This document shows, piece after piece, positions 44,108 to 51,668 of a stretch of DNA of 60,399 nucleotides. Numbering within the stretch: position 1 is the first letter of the stretch; each line of letters opens with the position of its first letter. A program made the position numbers and the translations under genes. The DNA comes from Micromonospora inaquosa. Its GTDB lineage: Bacteria > Actinomycetota > Actinomycetes > Mycobacteriales > Micromonosporaceae. Below the pieces are notes generated by a model that saw only the letters and a program-made list of their open reading frames with translations, was not told where the DNA came from and made no database searches. The stretch lies in NCBI RefSeq assembly GCF_003857055.1, contig NZ_QGSZ01000339.1, forward strand, positions 1 to 60,399, in the 5' to 3' direction.

Positions 44108-44728
44108 TCAGTGCGACGGAGCGGGGAGGCCGGCGGCGACCTGGGTGAAGGCGTCGGTGATGAGGCGTTCGATCGGGGAGGGCGGGTCGGCGCTGTCGAG
44201 ATAGTGCTGCATGGCGACGGCGACGGCTGCGCTGGCGGCGGCCGCGACGAGCCTCGGATACATGTCGGTGGCGAGGTCGGTGCCGGTGCGCTCGGCGACC
44301 GCGGCAGCGAGCTCGGCCTCGGCGATCGCGGCGGCGCGCAGCCGTTCGCCCTGTAGCGCGGGCTCGGCGAGCATGGTGCGGACGCCGGCAACCCACTGCG
44401 CGTGGCCGGGGGAGGGCATCGCCTCGACCTCGGGGCCGCGGGTGAACTGCTCCAGCGCGGCCTGGGTGAGCGCCGCCCAGAGCGGTTCTTCGGCGGGGCG
44501 TTCGCGCAGCGCGGCTGCGGTGCGCAGGCTGCGGTCGAGGTGCCGGGAGGCGATCGCCTCGGCCTTGCTGGCGAAGTAGTTGTTGAAGGTGCGCGGGGAG
44601 ACGCCAACCGCTTCGGCGATGTCCTCGACGCGGACGTTGTCGTAGCCGCGCTCCGCGGTGAGGTGGATCGCGGCCCAGCCGAGCGCCGCCCGCGTCTCGG
44701 CCTTCTTGCGCTCCCGTAGTCCCGTCAT
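44108..44728 (-). CDS. TetR-family repressor
   Basis: 206 aa. N-terminal HTH (about 10-55) with NVRVEDIAEAVGVSPRTFNNYF; the C-terminal ligand domain is divergent, Ala-rich. Expected to control itself and the downstream monooxygenase gene through the twin palindromes upstream. Confidence 0.92.
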   Translation of the reverse strand: MTGLRERKKAETRAALGWAAIHLTAERGYDNVRVEDIAEAVGVSPRTFNNYFASKAEAIASRHLDRSLRTAAALRERPAEEPLWAALTQAALEQFTRGPEVEAMPSPGHAQWVAGVRTMLAEPALQGERLRAAAIAEAELAAAVAERTGTDLATDMYPRLVAAAASAAVAVAMQHYLDSADPPSPIERLITDAFTQVAAGLPAPSH

Positions 44729-44747
44729 GCCACCACGCTAGCGCTAA

Positions 44748-44779
44748 TTGCGTGGCACGCAAATATGCGTGCCACGCAA
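44748..44779. promoter_or_regulatory. Twin TetR operators
   Basis: TTGCGTGGCACGCAA (44748-44762) is a 7+1+7 palindrome; ATGCGTGCCACGCAA (44765-44779) is almost its reverse complement. Together they form a 32-bp inverted repeat, centres 17 bp apart, 20-51 bp before the tetR start. Confidence 0.8.
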
Positions 44780-44871
44780 AAATCTCCCCAACTCGTGCCG
44801 GTTCCGCTCACCCAGGGCTCCTGAGGTTGTCGCGTCGACAGGCGCGAGGGCCGGTCGGCGCCGACAATGGG

Positions 44872-45240
44872 GTGGTGGCACCCGCCTTCGTCCTGCACGA
44901 CCACCGCAAGCCACGACCGCACTTCGACCTGCGGCTCGAGGAGGGCGGTGTGCTGCGCTCCTGGGCGGTGCCTCGCGGCCTTCCGGACAGCCCCGGCGAC
45001 AACCGGCTCGCGATCGCCGTGCCCGACCACGACCTCGATCACCTCACCTACGAGGACGTCGACAAGTCGATCGCCGACATCGGCACCTGGGAGGAGCACG
45101 ATCGCACCGACCGTCGGATGCTGTTCACCCTGCACGGCCGCACCGGCAGCCGGCGATACGCGCTCATCCGCACCGGCGAGGGGTGGCTGCTCCACCTGAC
45201 GAAGGAGCAGCCTGTTGCGGTTGGGCCGACCGCACGGTGA
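44872..45240 (+). CDS. Stand-alone LigD-type 3'-phosphoesterase domain protein
   Basis: 122 aa matching the phosphoesterase domain of bacterial NHEJ ligase LigD: FVLHDHRKPRPHFDLRLEEG, LRSWAVPRGLP, and a second DH motif in AVPDHDLDHLTYE. Independent copies trim 3' ends or act in other repair contexts. No Ku or ligase gene adjoins. GTG 44872 or 44875; no good ribosome site, and a longer ATG start at 44752 would run through the TetR operator. Shares the intergenic region with tetR. Confidence 0.85.
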   Translation: MVAPAFVLHDHRKPRPHFDLRLEEGGVLRSWAVPRGLPDSPGDNRLAIAVPDHDLDHLTYEDVDKSIADIGTWEEHDRTDRRMLFTLHGRTGSRRYALIRTGEGWLLHLTKEQPVAVGPTAR

Positions 45241-45639
45241 GACCGAAGGCCAGTCGGCGGGTTCGGGCAACGATCCCATTGCGAGCAAAAGGGGCGGTTC
45301 TTCGTCGGAGTGAGGCGTTGCCGTGGACGTTGGCTTTACGGCAGACACCAATCTATGGTGGGAGCATGCTGTCGGTGACCTTCCGCTCGCCCGCCGCCAC
45401 CGAGGTGGCGGCGGACCGTGCTGGCCGCGTTCCGACAGTGACACGCCTCAAGGCCGACATGCGGGTGCCGGTTGTCCGCGCACCGCGCACCGCGCTCACG
45501 TGCAAGACGTCGAGCCTGATGCGAACCGGCCGAGGCCCACCTGCGGAGTCGTTGCATACCCAGAACGACCGCCAGGGCGAAGCTATCCAAGCTTCGGCCC
45601 TTTTTGTTTTCCCCGTCCATTTCCGTGAAAGGGCAGACC
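45241..45639. other. 400-bp gap holding a leader with terminator
   Basis: No gene assigned. A GGTGGGAGC-ATG at 45366 opens a frame running through to 45686, but its sequence past residue 50 looks random and it crosses a terminator. The intrinsic terminator at 45575-45610 is the clearest element. Confidence 0.5.
45575..45610 (+). terminator. Intrinsic terminator upstream of dksA-like gene
   Basis: GGGC-GAAGCT (45575-45584) pairs with AGCTTC-G-GCCC (45590-45600, one bulged G), followed by TTTTTGTTTT. A canonical Rho-independent terminator with a T-tail is rare in this window. It ends 30 bp before the dksA-like start, so it may attenuate that gene or end a small RNA. Confidence 0.75.
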
Positions 45640-45972
45640 ATGAGCGTCGATCATCGTCGTACTATCGACCAGAGTTGGCTCGCTGACATGCGAGCGTCCC
45701 TGGCGGACGACTTCGCCACCCAGACGGCTCGGCTGCGGGAACTGACCGAGCTCAACGCGGACACCGGCGACCCGGGCGAGGCCCACAACCAGGCCGCGCT
45801 GCTGGCAGCCACCCGTCAGACCATCGAGCAGATCACCGGTGCGCTGAGCCGCATCAGCGACGGCACCTACGGTGCCTGCCAGAGGTGCCAGCGGAGCATC
45901 CCGGCCGAGCGGCTCGAAATTCTCCCGCACGCCCGCTTCTGCGTGCCGTGCCAGGAGAAGCAGAACAGGTGA
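45640..45972 (+). CDS. DksA/TraR-family zinc-finger protein
   Basis: 110 aa. N-terminal coiled coil (about 10-75) and C-terminal four-Cys zinc finger CQRCQRSIPAERLEI with CVPC. It lacks a certain DxxDxA tip motif, so it may not act on RNA polymerase exactly as E. coli DksA does. ATG 45640 with AAAGGGC. Confidence 0.88.
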   Translation: MSVDHRRTIDQSWLADMRASLADDFATQTARLRELTELNADTGDPGEAHNQAALLAATRQTIEQITGALSRISDGTYGACQRCQRSIPAERLEILPHARFCVPCQEKQNR

Positions 45973-45977
45973 CGCCC

Positions 45978-46014
45978 GGTGTGGCTGCCGCGCCGCCGGC
46001 ACGGCAGCCACACC
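45978..46014 (+). terminator. Strong hairpin after dksA-like gene
   Basis: A 13-bp perfect stem, 45978-45990 with 46002-46014, 11-nt loop, starting 6 bp after the stop codon. Confidence 0.8.
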
Positions 46015-46134
46015 ACCACGTACGGGAAGGCCCGGCTCAGCCTTTCACCCAGTGAAAGCTCCGGTTCCCCAGCGGGGGTGTCGCACGCGACGATCCGGCT
46101 CCATCGACGTCCGTCGGCATGGAGGTCCGGTCGC

Positions 46135-47178
46135 ATGGCATTCGCGCGTAACCAGTGGTATGTGGCGGCCTACGGCAGTGAGGTGGGGCGAAGCCTGCTC
46201 GCCCGCACGGTGCTCGGTGAGCCGCTGGTGCTGTACCGCACCGGTGCCGGGAAGGCGGTGGCGCTCGCCGACCGGTGCGTACACCGGCGCTTCCCGCTCT
46301 CGGAGAGCCGGCTCGACGGCGACACGATCGTCTGCGGCTACCACGGCTTCACCTACGATCCGACCGGCGCGTGCGTCTTCGTACCCGGTCAACAGCGCAT
46401 CCCGCGCACCGCGCGGGTGGTCTCGTTCCCGGTGGTGGAACAGGACTCCTTCATCTGGGTCTGGATCGGCGACCTGGATCGGGCCGACCCGGCCGCGGTT
46501 CCCCGCGCACCCTGGCTCGCCGACCCGCGGTACGCGGTAGTGCGGGGCATGGCGCCGCTGAACGCGCGGTACAGCCTGCTGGTGGACAACCTCCTGGACC
46601 TGTCCCACGAGACCTATCTGCACGGCGGTTACATCGGCACACCGGAGGTGGCGAACACCCCGATCACCACCGAGGTCGACGAGGACCGGGGGATCGTCTA
46701 CGTCAGTCGGCACATGGACGACGCCGAGTGCCCGCCGTTCTACGCGCGCTCGACCGGGATCCAGGGCCGGATCACCCGTTGGCAGGACATCGAATACCAC
46801 CCGCCCTGCCTCTACCTCCTGCACAGCCGCATCGCCCCGCAGGGTGTCCATCCGCCCGCCGAGGGCGAGGACAGCGAAGCGTTCCACGCCGAGATCGTGT
46901 ACGCCATCACCCCGTCGACCGAGCACACCACCTATGACTTCTGGGCGGTGGCGCGGGATTTCGCGATCGACGACGAGTCGGTCAGTGAGTACCTCCACCA
47001 CAGCAACCACACAGTGGTCATGCAGGACGTGACCGCTCTCAACATCCTGGAGCAGGTGATCGCGACCGAACCGGACAGGTACCAGGAATTGAGCATCAAC
47101 ATCGACACCGGTGGCCTGGCCGCCCGACGACTGCTGGCCCGGATGATCGGGTCGGGGACGGTGGGAGCGGCGCGGTGA
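46135..47178 (+). CDS. Rieske [2Fe-2S] aromatic oxygenase (vanillate demethylase-like alpha subunit)
   Basis: 347 aa. Rieske motif CVHRRFPLSE plus CGYHGF (CxH-x17-CxxH) at about 46-68; mononuclear iron site in LLDLSHETYLHGG with a downstream Asp. Homologous enzymes O-demethylate or hydroxylate aromatic acids, vanillate being the best known. ATG 46135 after GGAGGTCC. Followed with overlap by a small protein and a flavin/ferredoxin reductase gene. Confidence 0.9.
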   Translation: MAFARNQWYVAAYGSEVGRSLLARTVLGEPLVLYRTGAGKAVALADRCVHRRFPLSESRLDGDTIVCGYHGFTYDPTGACVFVPGQQRIPRTARVVSFPVVEQDSFIWVWIGDLDRADPAAVPRAPWLADPRYAVVRGMAPLNARYSLLVDNLLDLSHETYLHGGYIGTPEVANTPITTEVDEDRGIVYVSRHMDDAECPPFYARSTGIQGRITRWQDIEYHPPCLYLLHSRIAPQGVHPPAEGEDSEAFHAEIVYAITPSTEHTTYDFWAVARDFAIDDESVSEYLHHSNHTVVMQDVTALNILEQVIATEPDRYQELSINIDTGGLAARRLLARMIGSGTVGAAR

Positions 47179-47393
47179 GTTCCCGAGCAGGCACTCTCAC
47201 CGGGGACCGGGTCTACCGGATCCACTGGGTGCCCGGCACGGACACCCTGCGCGGGACCTGCCACTGTGGAGCAGAACGCCTCGCCGAGGAGCCGGTCGAG
47301 TTGTGGGAGTGGCTGCTCGCCCACCCGCAGGGCCACCAGGGCGTGGCCGTGCCGGTGCCCGGACCGCCGAGGCGGCTGGCGATGCGCGAGTGA
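47175..47393 (+). CDS. Small conserved protein between oxygenase and reductase
   Basis: 72 aa in 4-bp overlaps with both neighbours. RIHWVPGTDTLRGTCHCGAERLAEEP in parts: a single CHCG pair and a conserved-looking WEWLLAHPQGH. Translational coupling implies it works with the oxygenase system, perhaps in assembly. No family recognised. Confidence 0.75.
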   Translation: MSSRAGTLTGDRVYRIHWVPGTDTLRGTCHCGAERLAEEPVELWEWLLAHPQGHQGVAVPVPGPPRRLAMRE

Positions 47394-48343
47394 CGGTGGA
47401 CGTGCTGACCGGGGTGGAGCTGGTGGTCGCCGGCCGGGACCAGGTGGCCGCCGAGGTGGTGGCGATCCGCCTGTGTCGCGTCAACGGCGGTGACCTGCCC
47501 GAGTGGACGCCGGGCGCACACATCGACCTGGAGCTGAGCGCCGGGCTGGCCCGTCAGTACTCCCTCTGCGGCGACCCGGCGGACCGGTCCGCCCTGCGGA
47601 TCGCGGTGCAGCGCGAACCGAACGGACGCGGCGGCTCCCGGCTGGTGCACGAGCGGCTCACCGTCGGCGCGACCGTCCGGGTGAGCGGACCGCGCAACAC
47701 CTTCCCGCTGGTCCCGGCGCGGCGTTACCTCTTTGTCGCCGGTGGCATCGGAATCACTCCCATCGCACCGATGGTCGCCGCCGCGGACGCCGCGGGCGCG
47801 GACTGGCGGCTGGTGTACGGGGGACGCGCCCGCGCCACCATGGCCTTCGCCACCACCCTGCGGGAGAAGTACGGCGACCGGGTGAGCCTGCACCCGCAGG
47901 ACGAGACCGGGTTGCTCGACCTGGCCGGGTTGCTGGGCCGGCCCGGCACCGGGCTCGTCTACTGCTGCGGCCCGGAACCACTGATCACGGCGGTCGAGGA
48001 GTGGTGCCGCGGCTGGCCCTCCGGCTGCCTGCACGTCGAACGGTTCACCGGGCGGGACGTCTCCGGCGCCTCGGAGACGACGATCGAGGTCGAACTCGCG
48101 CTCTCCGGGCGGACGGTGACAGTGCCGCCGGGCACGCCGATCCTGCGGGCGGTGGAGGAGGCCGGTGTGCAGGTCCTCTCGTCCTGCCGTGAGGGCACCT
48201 GCGGCACCTGCGAGACCCCGGTGCTCGCCGGTGTGCCGGAGCATCGCGACAGCCTGCTCACCGCCGACGAGCGGGCCGCCGGGGACACCATGATGATCTG
48301 CGTCTCCCGGGCCCGCACGCCCCGACTCGTGCTGGAGCTGTGA
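47390..48343 (+). CDS. PDR/VanB family oxygenase reductase
   Basis: 317 aa. N-terminal FMN/FAD domain (RQYSLCGDP), NAD-binding GGIGITPIAPMV, and a C-terminal plant-type [2Fe-2S] ferredoxin with CREGTCGTCETPVL and a downstream MMICVSRA Cys. This is the phthalate-dioxygenase reductase/VanB architecture and should deliver electrons to the upstream Rieske oxygenase. GTG start in a 4-bp overlap. Confidence 0.92.
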   Translation: MTVDVLTGVELVVAGRDQVAAEVVAIRLCRVNGGDLPEWTPGAHIDLELSAGLARQYSLCGDPADRSALRIAVQREPNGRGGSRLVHERLTVGATVRVSGPRNTFPLVPARRYLFVAGGIGITPIAPMVAAADAAGADWRLVYGGRARATMAFATTLREKYGDRVSLHPQDETGLLDLAGLLGRPGTGLVYCCGPEPLITAVEEWCRGWPSGCLHVERFTGRDVSGASETTIEVELALSGRTVTVPPGTPILRAVEEAGVQVLSSCREGTCGTCETPVLAGVPEHRDSLLTADERAAGDTMMICVSRARTPRLVLEL

Positions 48344-48373
48344 GCACCCGGCGCGGGCGGGGATGATGACGGG

Positions 48374-49129
48374 GTGCGCGCAGAACCGGGGCGGTCAGTG
48401 ACGAGCAAGGTGCTGGCACTGCTCGACGCGTTCAGCCCGGCCACCCCGGCGTTGACCCTGAGCGAGCTGGCGCGTCGCACCGGGCTACCACTGTCCACGG
48501 TGTACCGGCGGGCCGCGGAACTGGTCGCGTGGGGGGCGCTGGAGCGCGGCGACGACGGGCGGTACCGGATCGGTCTGCGGCTGTGGGAGGTGGGCTCGCT
48601 CGCCCCGAGGGGCCTGGGGCTGCGGGAGTTGGCTCTGCCGGTCATGGAGGACCTGTACGAGGTGACCCACGAGAACGTCCAACTCGCTGTCCGGCAGGAC
48701 CTCGAACTCGTCTTCATCGAACGGATCGCCGGTCGGCACGCGGTGCCCGTCCTCACCCGGGTGGGGGGTCGCTTCGCGTTGCACGCCACCGGGGTCGGGC
48801 TGGTCCTGCTCGCCCACGCGCCCGCCGAGGTTCAGGAACAGGTGCTGGCCGCGCCGCTGGAGCGGTACACCGAACTGACGATCACCGACCCTGGGCGGCT
48901 GCGCCGCTGCCTCGCCGAGGTGCGCCGGGTCGGGTACGCGGTCAGCGACCGTCAGGTCACGATGGACGCCCTCTCGGTGGCCGCGCCGATCCGCGTACCG
49001 GAGGGTGTGGTGGCGGCGATCTCGCTGGTGGTCGCCCACGACCGGGCGGACCCGGTGGCGTTGGCACCGCTGGTGCAGGCCGCCGGCCGGGTGGTGTCCC
49101 GGGCGTTGAACAGCTCCCACCAGGGTTGA
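48374..49129 (+). CDS. IclR-family transcriptional regulator
   Basis: 251 aa. N-terminal winged helix (LSELARRTGLPLSTVYRRA) and effector domain (about 80-245) with DRQVTMDALSVAAPI. Probably controls the adjacent aromatic genes in response to a catabolic intermediate. GTG start lacks a clear site; possibly leaderless. Confidence 0.9.
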   Translation: MRAEPGRSVTSKVLALLDAFSPATPALTLSELARRTGLPLSTVYRRAAELVAWGALERGDDGRYRIGLRLWEVGSLAPRGLGLRELALPVMEDLYEVTHENVQLAVRQDLELVFIERIAGRHAVPVLTRVGGRFALHATGVGLVLLAHAPAEVQEQVLAAPLERYTELTITDPGRLRRCLAEVRRVGYAVSDRQVTMDALSVAAPIRVPEGVVAAISLVVAHDRADPVALAPLVQAAGRVVSRALNSSHQG

Positions 49130-49173
49130 CGGAGCGTTCTGCGAGTTCCGCTACCGACCATGCCCGGGACGGC

Positions 49174-49228
49174 GTCTGGTGTAGACAGACTGCAAATCGT
49201 TGACGCCCGATCAAATTCTGCATTACGT
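49174..49228 (+). promoter_or_regulatory. Promoter and candidate operators before SDR operon
   Basis: TTGACG (49200-49205) and TTACGT (49223-49228) with 17-bp spacing form a plausible promoter. Upstream is GTCTG-N7-CAGAC (49174-49190). Across the -35 lies TGACGCCCGATCA (49201-49213), similar to a palindrome at 57663-57674. Confidence 0.45.
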
Positions 49229-49292
49229 TGCCGGTGCGCGTGTTACTCCCCACCTTCGTGCGCGGATCGGCATCGACGAAAGGGAGCACTCC

Positions 49293-50219
49293 ATGTCACT
49301 GGACGGCAAAGTCGCCATCGTCACCGGGGCCGGGCGGGGTCTCGGCCTCGCCTACGCGCAGGAGTTGACGCGGCGGGGCGCCTCGGTCGTGGTCAACGAC
49401 GTCGACGCCGGGGTCACCGCCGACGCCGTGGCGGCGATCGAGGCGTCCGGCGGCCGGGCCGTCGCGGTGGTCGCACCGGTCGGCCCGACCGAGACCGCGA
49501 AGGAACTCGTCAGCACGGCGGTCGAGCACTTCGGGCGGCTGGACATCCTCGTCACCAACGCCGGCGTGCTGCGTGACACGGTGCTGTGGAAGATGAGCGA
49601 CGACGACTTCGACACCGTGATCAACGTGCACCTGCGCGGCACGTTCACCACGGTGCGCGAGGCGGTGCAGCACATGCGGCAGGCCGGCGAGGGCGGGCGG
49701 ATCATCTGCGTCGGATCACCCACCGGCCAGCGGGGCACCTTCGGCCAGACCAACTACGCGGCCGCCAAGGCGGGCATCGTCGGCATGGTCCGTACCTGGG
49801 CGCTCGAACTCAAGCGGGCCGGCATCACCGCCAACGCCGTCGTTCCGGTCGCCGCGACCGCGATGACCGCCACCGTCCCCTACTTCGCCGCGGCGGTGCG
49901 GGCCGAGGCCAACGGCGAGCCGATGCCCGCGTTCTTCCGACACGAGCTGGGGTTCGGCACGGCGGACGACGCGGCCGGGCTTGTCGCGTTCCTCGGCTCC
50001 GACGCGGCGGCCTCGGTGACCGGGCAGGTGATCGGGGTCGGCGGGGACCGCCTGCAGATCTGGACCCACCCCGAGGCGGCGCTGACCGCGCACCGCGAGG
50101 GCGGCTGGACGTACGACTCGCTCGTGGAGGCCTGGCCGACGTCGTTCGCAGGCGCCACGCAGAGCGTCGGTGAACGCTTCCCGAAACTCCCCGAGGAGCT
50201 CGATCCCGCGGCGTCCTGA
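49293..50219 (+). CDS. SDR family oxidoreductase
   Basis: 308 aa, classical short-chain dehydrogenase: VAIVTGAGRGLGLAYAQ (TGxxxGxG), VTNAGVL, and YAAAK catalytic motif. An extra C-terminal 45 residues contain GGWTYDSLVEAWP. Such extended SDRs act on beta-hydroxyacyl-CoA. ATG after AAGGGAG. First gene of SDR-amidohydrolase-MaoC-ligase operon. Confidence 0.9.
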   Translation: MSLDGKVAIVTGAGRGLGLAYAQELTRRGASVVVNDVDAGVTADAVAAIEASGGRAVAVVAPVGPTETAKELVSTAVEHFGRLDILVTNAGVLRDTVLWKMSDDDFDTVINVHLRGTFTTVREAVQHMRQAGEGGRIICVGSPTGQRGTFGQTNYAAAKAGIVGMVRTWALELKRAGITANAVVPVAATAMTATVPYFAAAVRAEANGEPMPAFFRHELGFGTADDAAGLVAFLGSDAAASVTGQVIGVGGDRLQIWTHPEAALTAHREGGWTYDSLVEAWPTSFAGATQSVGERFPKLPEELDPAAS

Positions 50220-50257
50220 CCGGCCCGAGCAGACCCGCCCGACGGAGGTTGGCCCCC

Positions 50258-51139
50258 ATGTACCAGTCCGCGATCGACCTCGACGACGTCACGGCGATCG
50301 ACATGCACGTGCACATCGAGGTCGACGACCACGGTCACACCTCACTGCCCGAACCGCTCGTCGCGGCGGCGTCGGCGTACTTCAAGACGGACGGCCCACG
50401 GCCCGCTGTCGACGCGGTGGCGCAGTACTACCGCGAGCGGCGCATGGCGGCCGTCGTCTTCACGGTGGACGCGCGTACCCAACTGAAGCACCAGCCACTA
50501 TCGAGCGCCGACATCGCCCGCGCGGCGGCCGAGCACGCCGACGTGCTCATCCCGTTCGGGTCGGTCGACCCGCGCACCGGGGAAGCGGCCCTCGAACTCG
50601 CCGACCGGCTGATCCAGGAGGAGGGTGTACGCGGCTTCAAGTTCCACCCCACGGTGCAGGGCTTCGATCCCGGCCACGACGAGTACGCGCCGCTGTGGGG
50701 TCTTCTGGAGCGGGCCGGTGTCCCGGCGCTCTTCCACACCGGGCAGACCGGCATCGGCGCAGGCACGCCGGGCGGTTACGGTCTGCGGCTCGGCCTGTCG
50801 AACCCGATCCTGCTCGACCCGATAGCTGCCGACTTTCCCGACCTGCAGATCATCATGGCCCACCCGTCGGTGCCCTGGCAGGACGAGGCGTTGTCGGTGG
50901 CCACGCACAAGCACAACACCTGGATCGACCTGTCCGGCTGGAGCCCGAAGTACTTCCCGGCCGAGTTGGTGCGCTACGCCAACTCGGTGCTGAAGCGACG
51001 GGTGCTCTTCGGCACCGACTACCCGATGCTCACCCCCGACCGGTGGCTGCGCGACGTGCAGACGACCGGCCTCAAGCCGGACGTGCTCCCGGGCATCCTG
51101 AAGGACAACGCGGCCCGACTGCTGGGCCTCGCCCGGTGA
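50258..51139 (+). CDS. Amidohydrolase-2 family protein (decarboxylase-like)
   Basis: 293 aa, metal-dependent TIM barrel: AIDMHVHIE (HxH), FKFHPTVQGF, FHTGQTG, IIMAHPSVPW and LFGTDYPML with the expected His and Asp ligands. Relatives include aromatic-acid decarboxylases and lactone hydrolases. ATG 50258 after GGAGGTTGG. Confidence 0.87.
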   Translation: MYQSAIDLDDVTAIDMHVHIEVDDHGHTSLPEPLVAAASAYFKTDGPRPAVDAVAQYYRERRMAAVVFTVDARTQLKHQPLSSADIARAAAEHADVLIPFGSVDPRTGEAALELADRLIQEEGVRGFKFHPTVQGFDPGHDEYAPLWGLLERAGVPALFHTGQTGIGAGTPGGYGLRLGLSNPILLDPIAADFPDLQIIMAHPSVPWQDEALSVATHKHNTWIDLSGWSPKYFPAELVRYANSVLKRRVLFGTDYPMLTPDRWLRDVQTTGLKPDVLPGILKDNAARLLGLAR

Positions 51140-51156
51140 CGACGAGAGGAAACGCC

Positions 51157-51609
51157 ATGACGACGACCATCACCTACGACCGGCTCGCCGACCTCGCCGG
51201 CACCGATCTCGGTCACACCGGGTACCGCACTGTCACCCAGGACCAGGTGGACCTGTTCGCCGACGCCACCGACGACCACCAGTGGATCCACGTCGACCCC
51301 GAGCGGGCGAAGACCGGCCCGTTCGGCGCGCCGATCGCGCACGGCTTCCTCACGCTGTCCCTGGCGGTTCCCTTCTGGACCGAGCTGCTCGAAGTCAAGG
51401 GCGTGACCACCAAGGTGAACTACGGCCTCGACAAGGTGCGCTTCCCGGCGCCGGTGGTGGTCGGGGCACGGGTGCGCATGCGAGCCACCGTCGTCGAGGT
51501 CGTCGAGGTTCGCGGCGGCTACCAGATCGCGGTCGACCAGACGATCGAGATCGCGGGCGGGACGAAGCCGGCTGTCGTCGCGCGGGGGCTGTACCGCTTC
51601 TACGCCTGA
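51157..51609 (+). CDS. MaoC-like acyl-CoA hydratase
   Basis: 150 aa hot-dog fold with the hydratase 2 motif DDHQWIHVDPERAKTGPFG and IAHGFLTLS (catalytic Asp/His). Likely hydrates an enoyl-CoA intermediate produced from the ligase product. ATG after GAGAGGAA. Confidence 0.92.
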   Translation: MTTTITYDRLADLAGTDLGHTGYRTVTQDQVDLFADATDDHQWIHVDPERAKTGPFGAPIAHGFLTLSLAVPFWTELLEVKGVTTKVNYGLDKVRFPAPVVVGARVRMRATVVEVVEVRGGYQIAVDQTIEIAGGTKPAVVARGLYRFYA

Positions 51610-51668
51610 AGCCCGGGGGCATCGGTCGAGCCGGGCGAGCACACCACCTCCACCCCAGGAGAATGCTG

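Noticed and set aside
44752..44871. N-terminal extension of the LigD-like protein starting at ATG 44752
   Set aside because: The extra 40 residues do not match the family and would run through the TetR operator.
45366..45686. 107-codon gene spanning the terminator before the dksA-like gene
   Set aside because: Has a ribosome site, but the product looks random past residue 50 and crosses a terminator and the next start.
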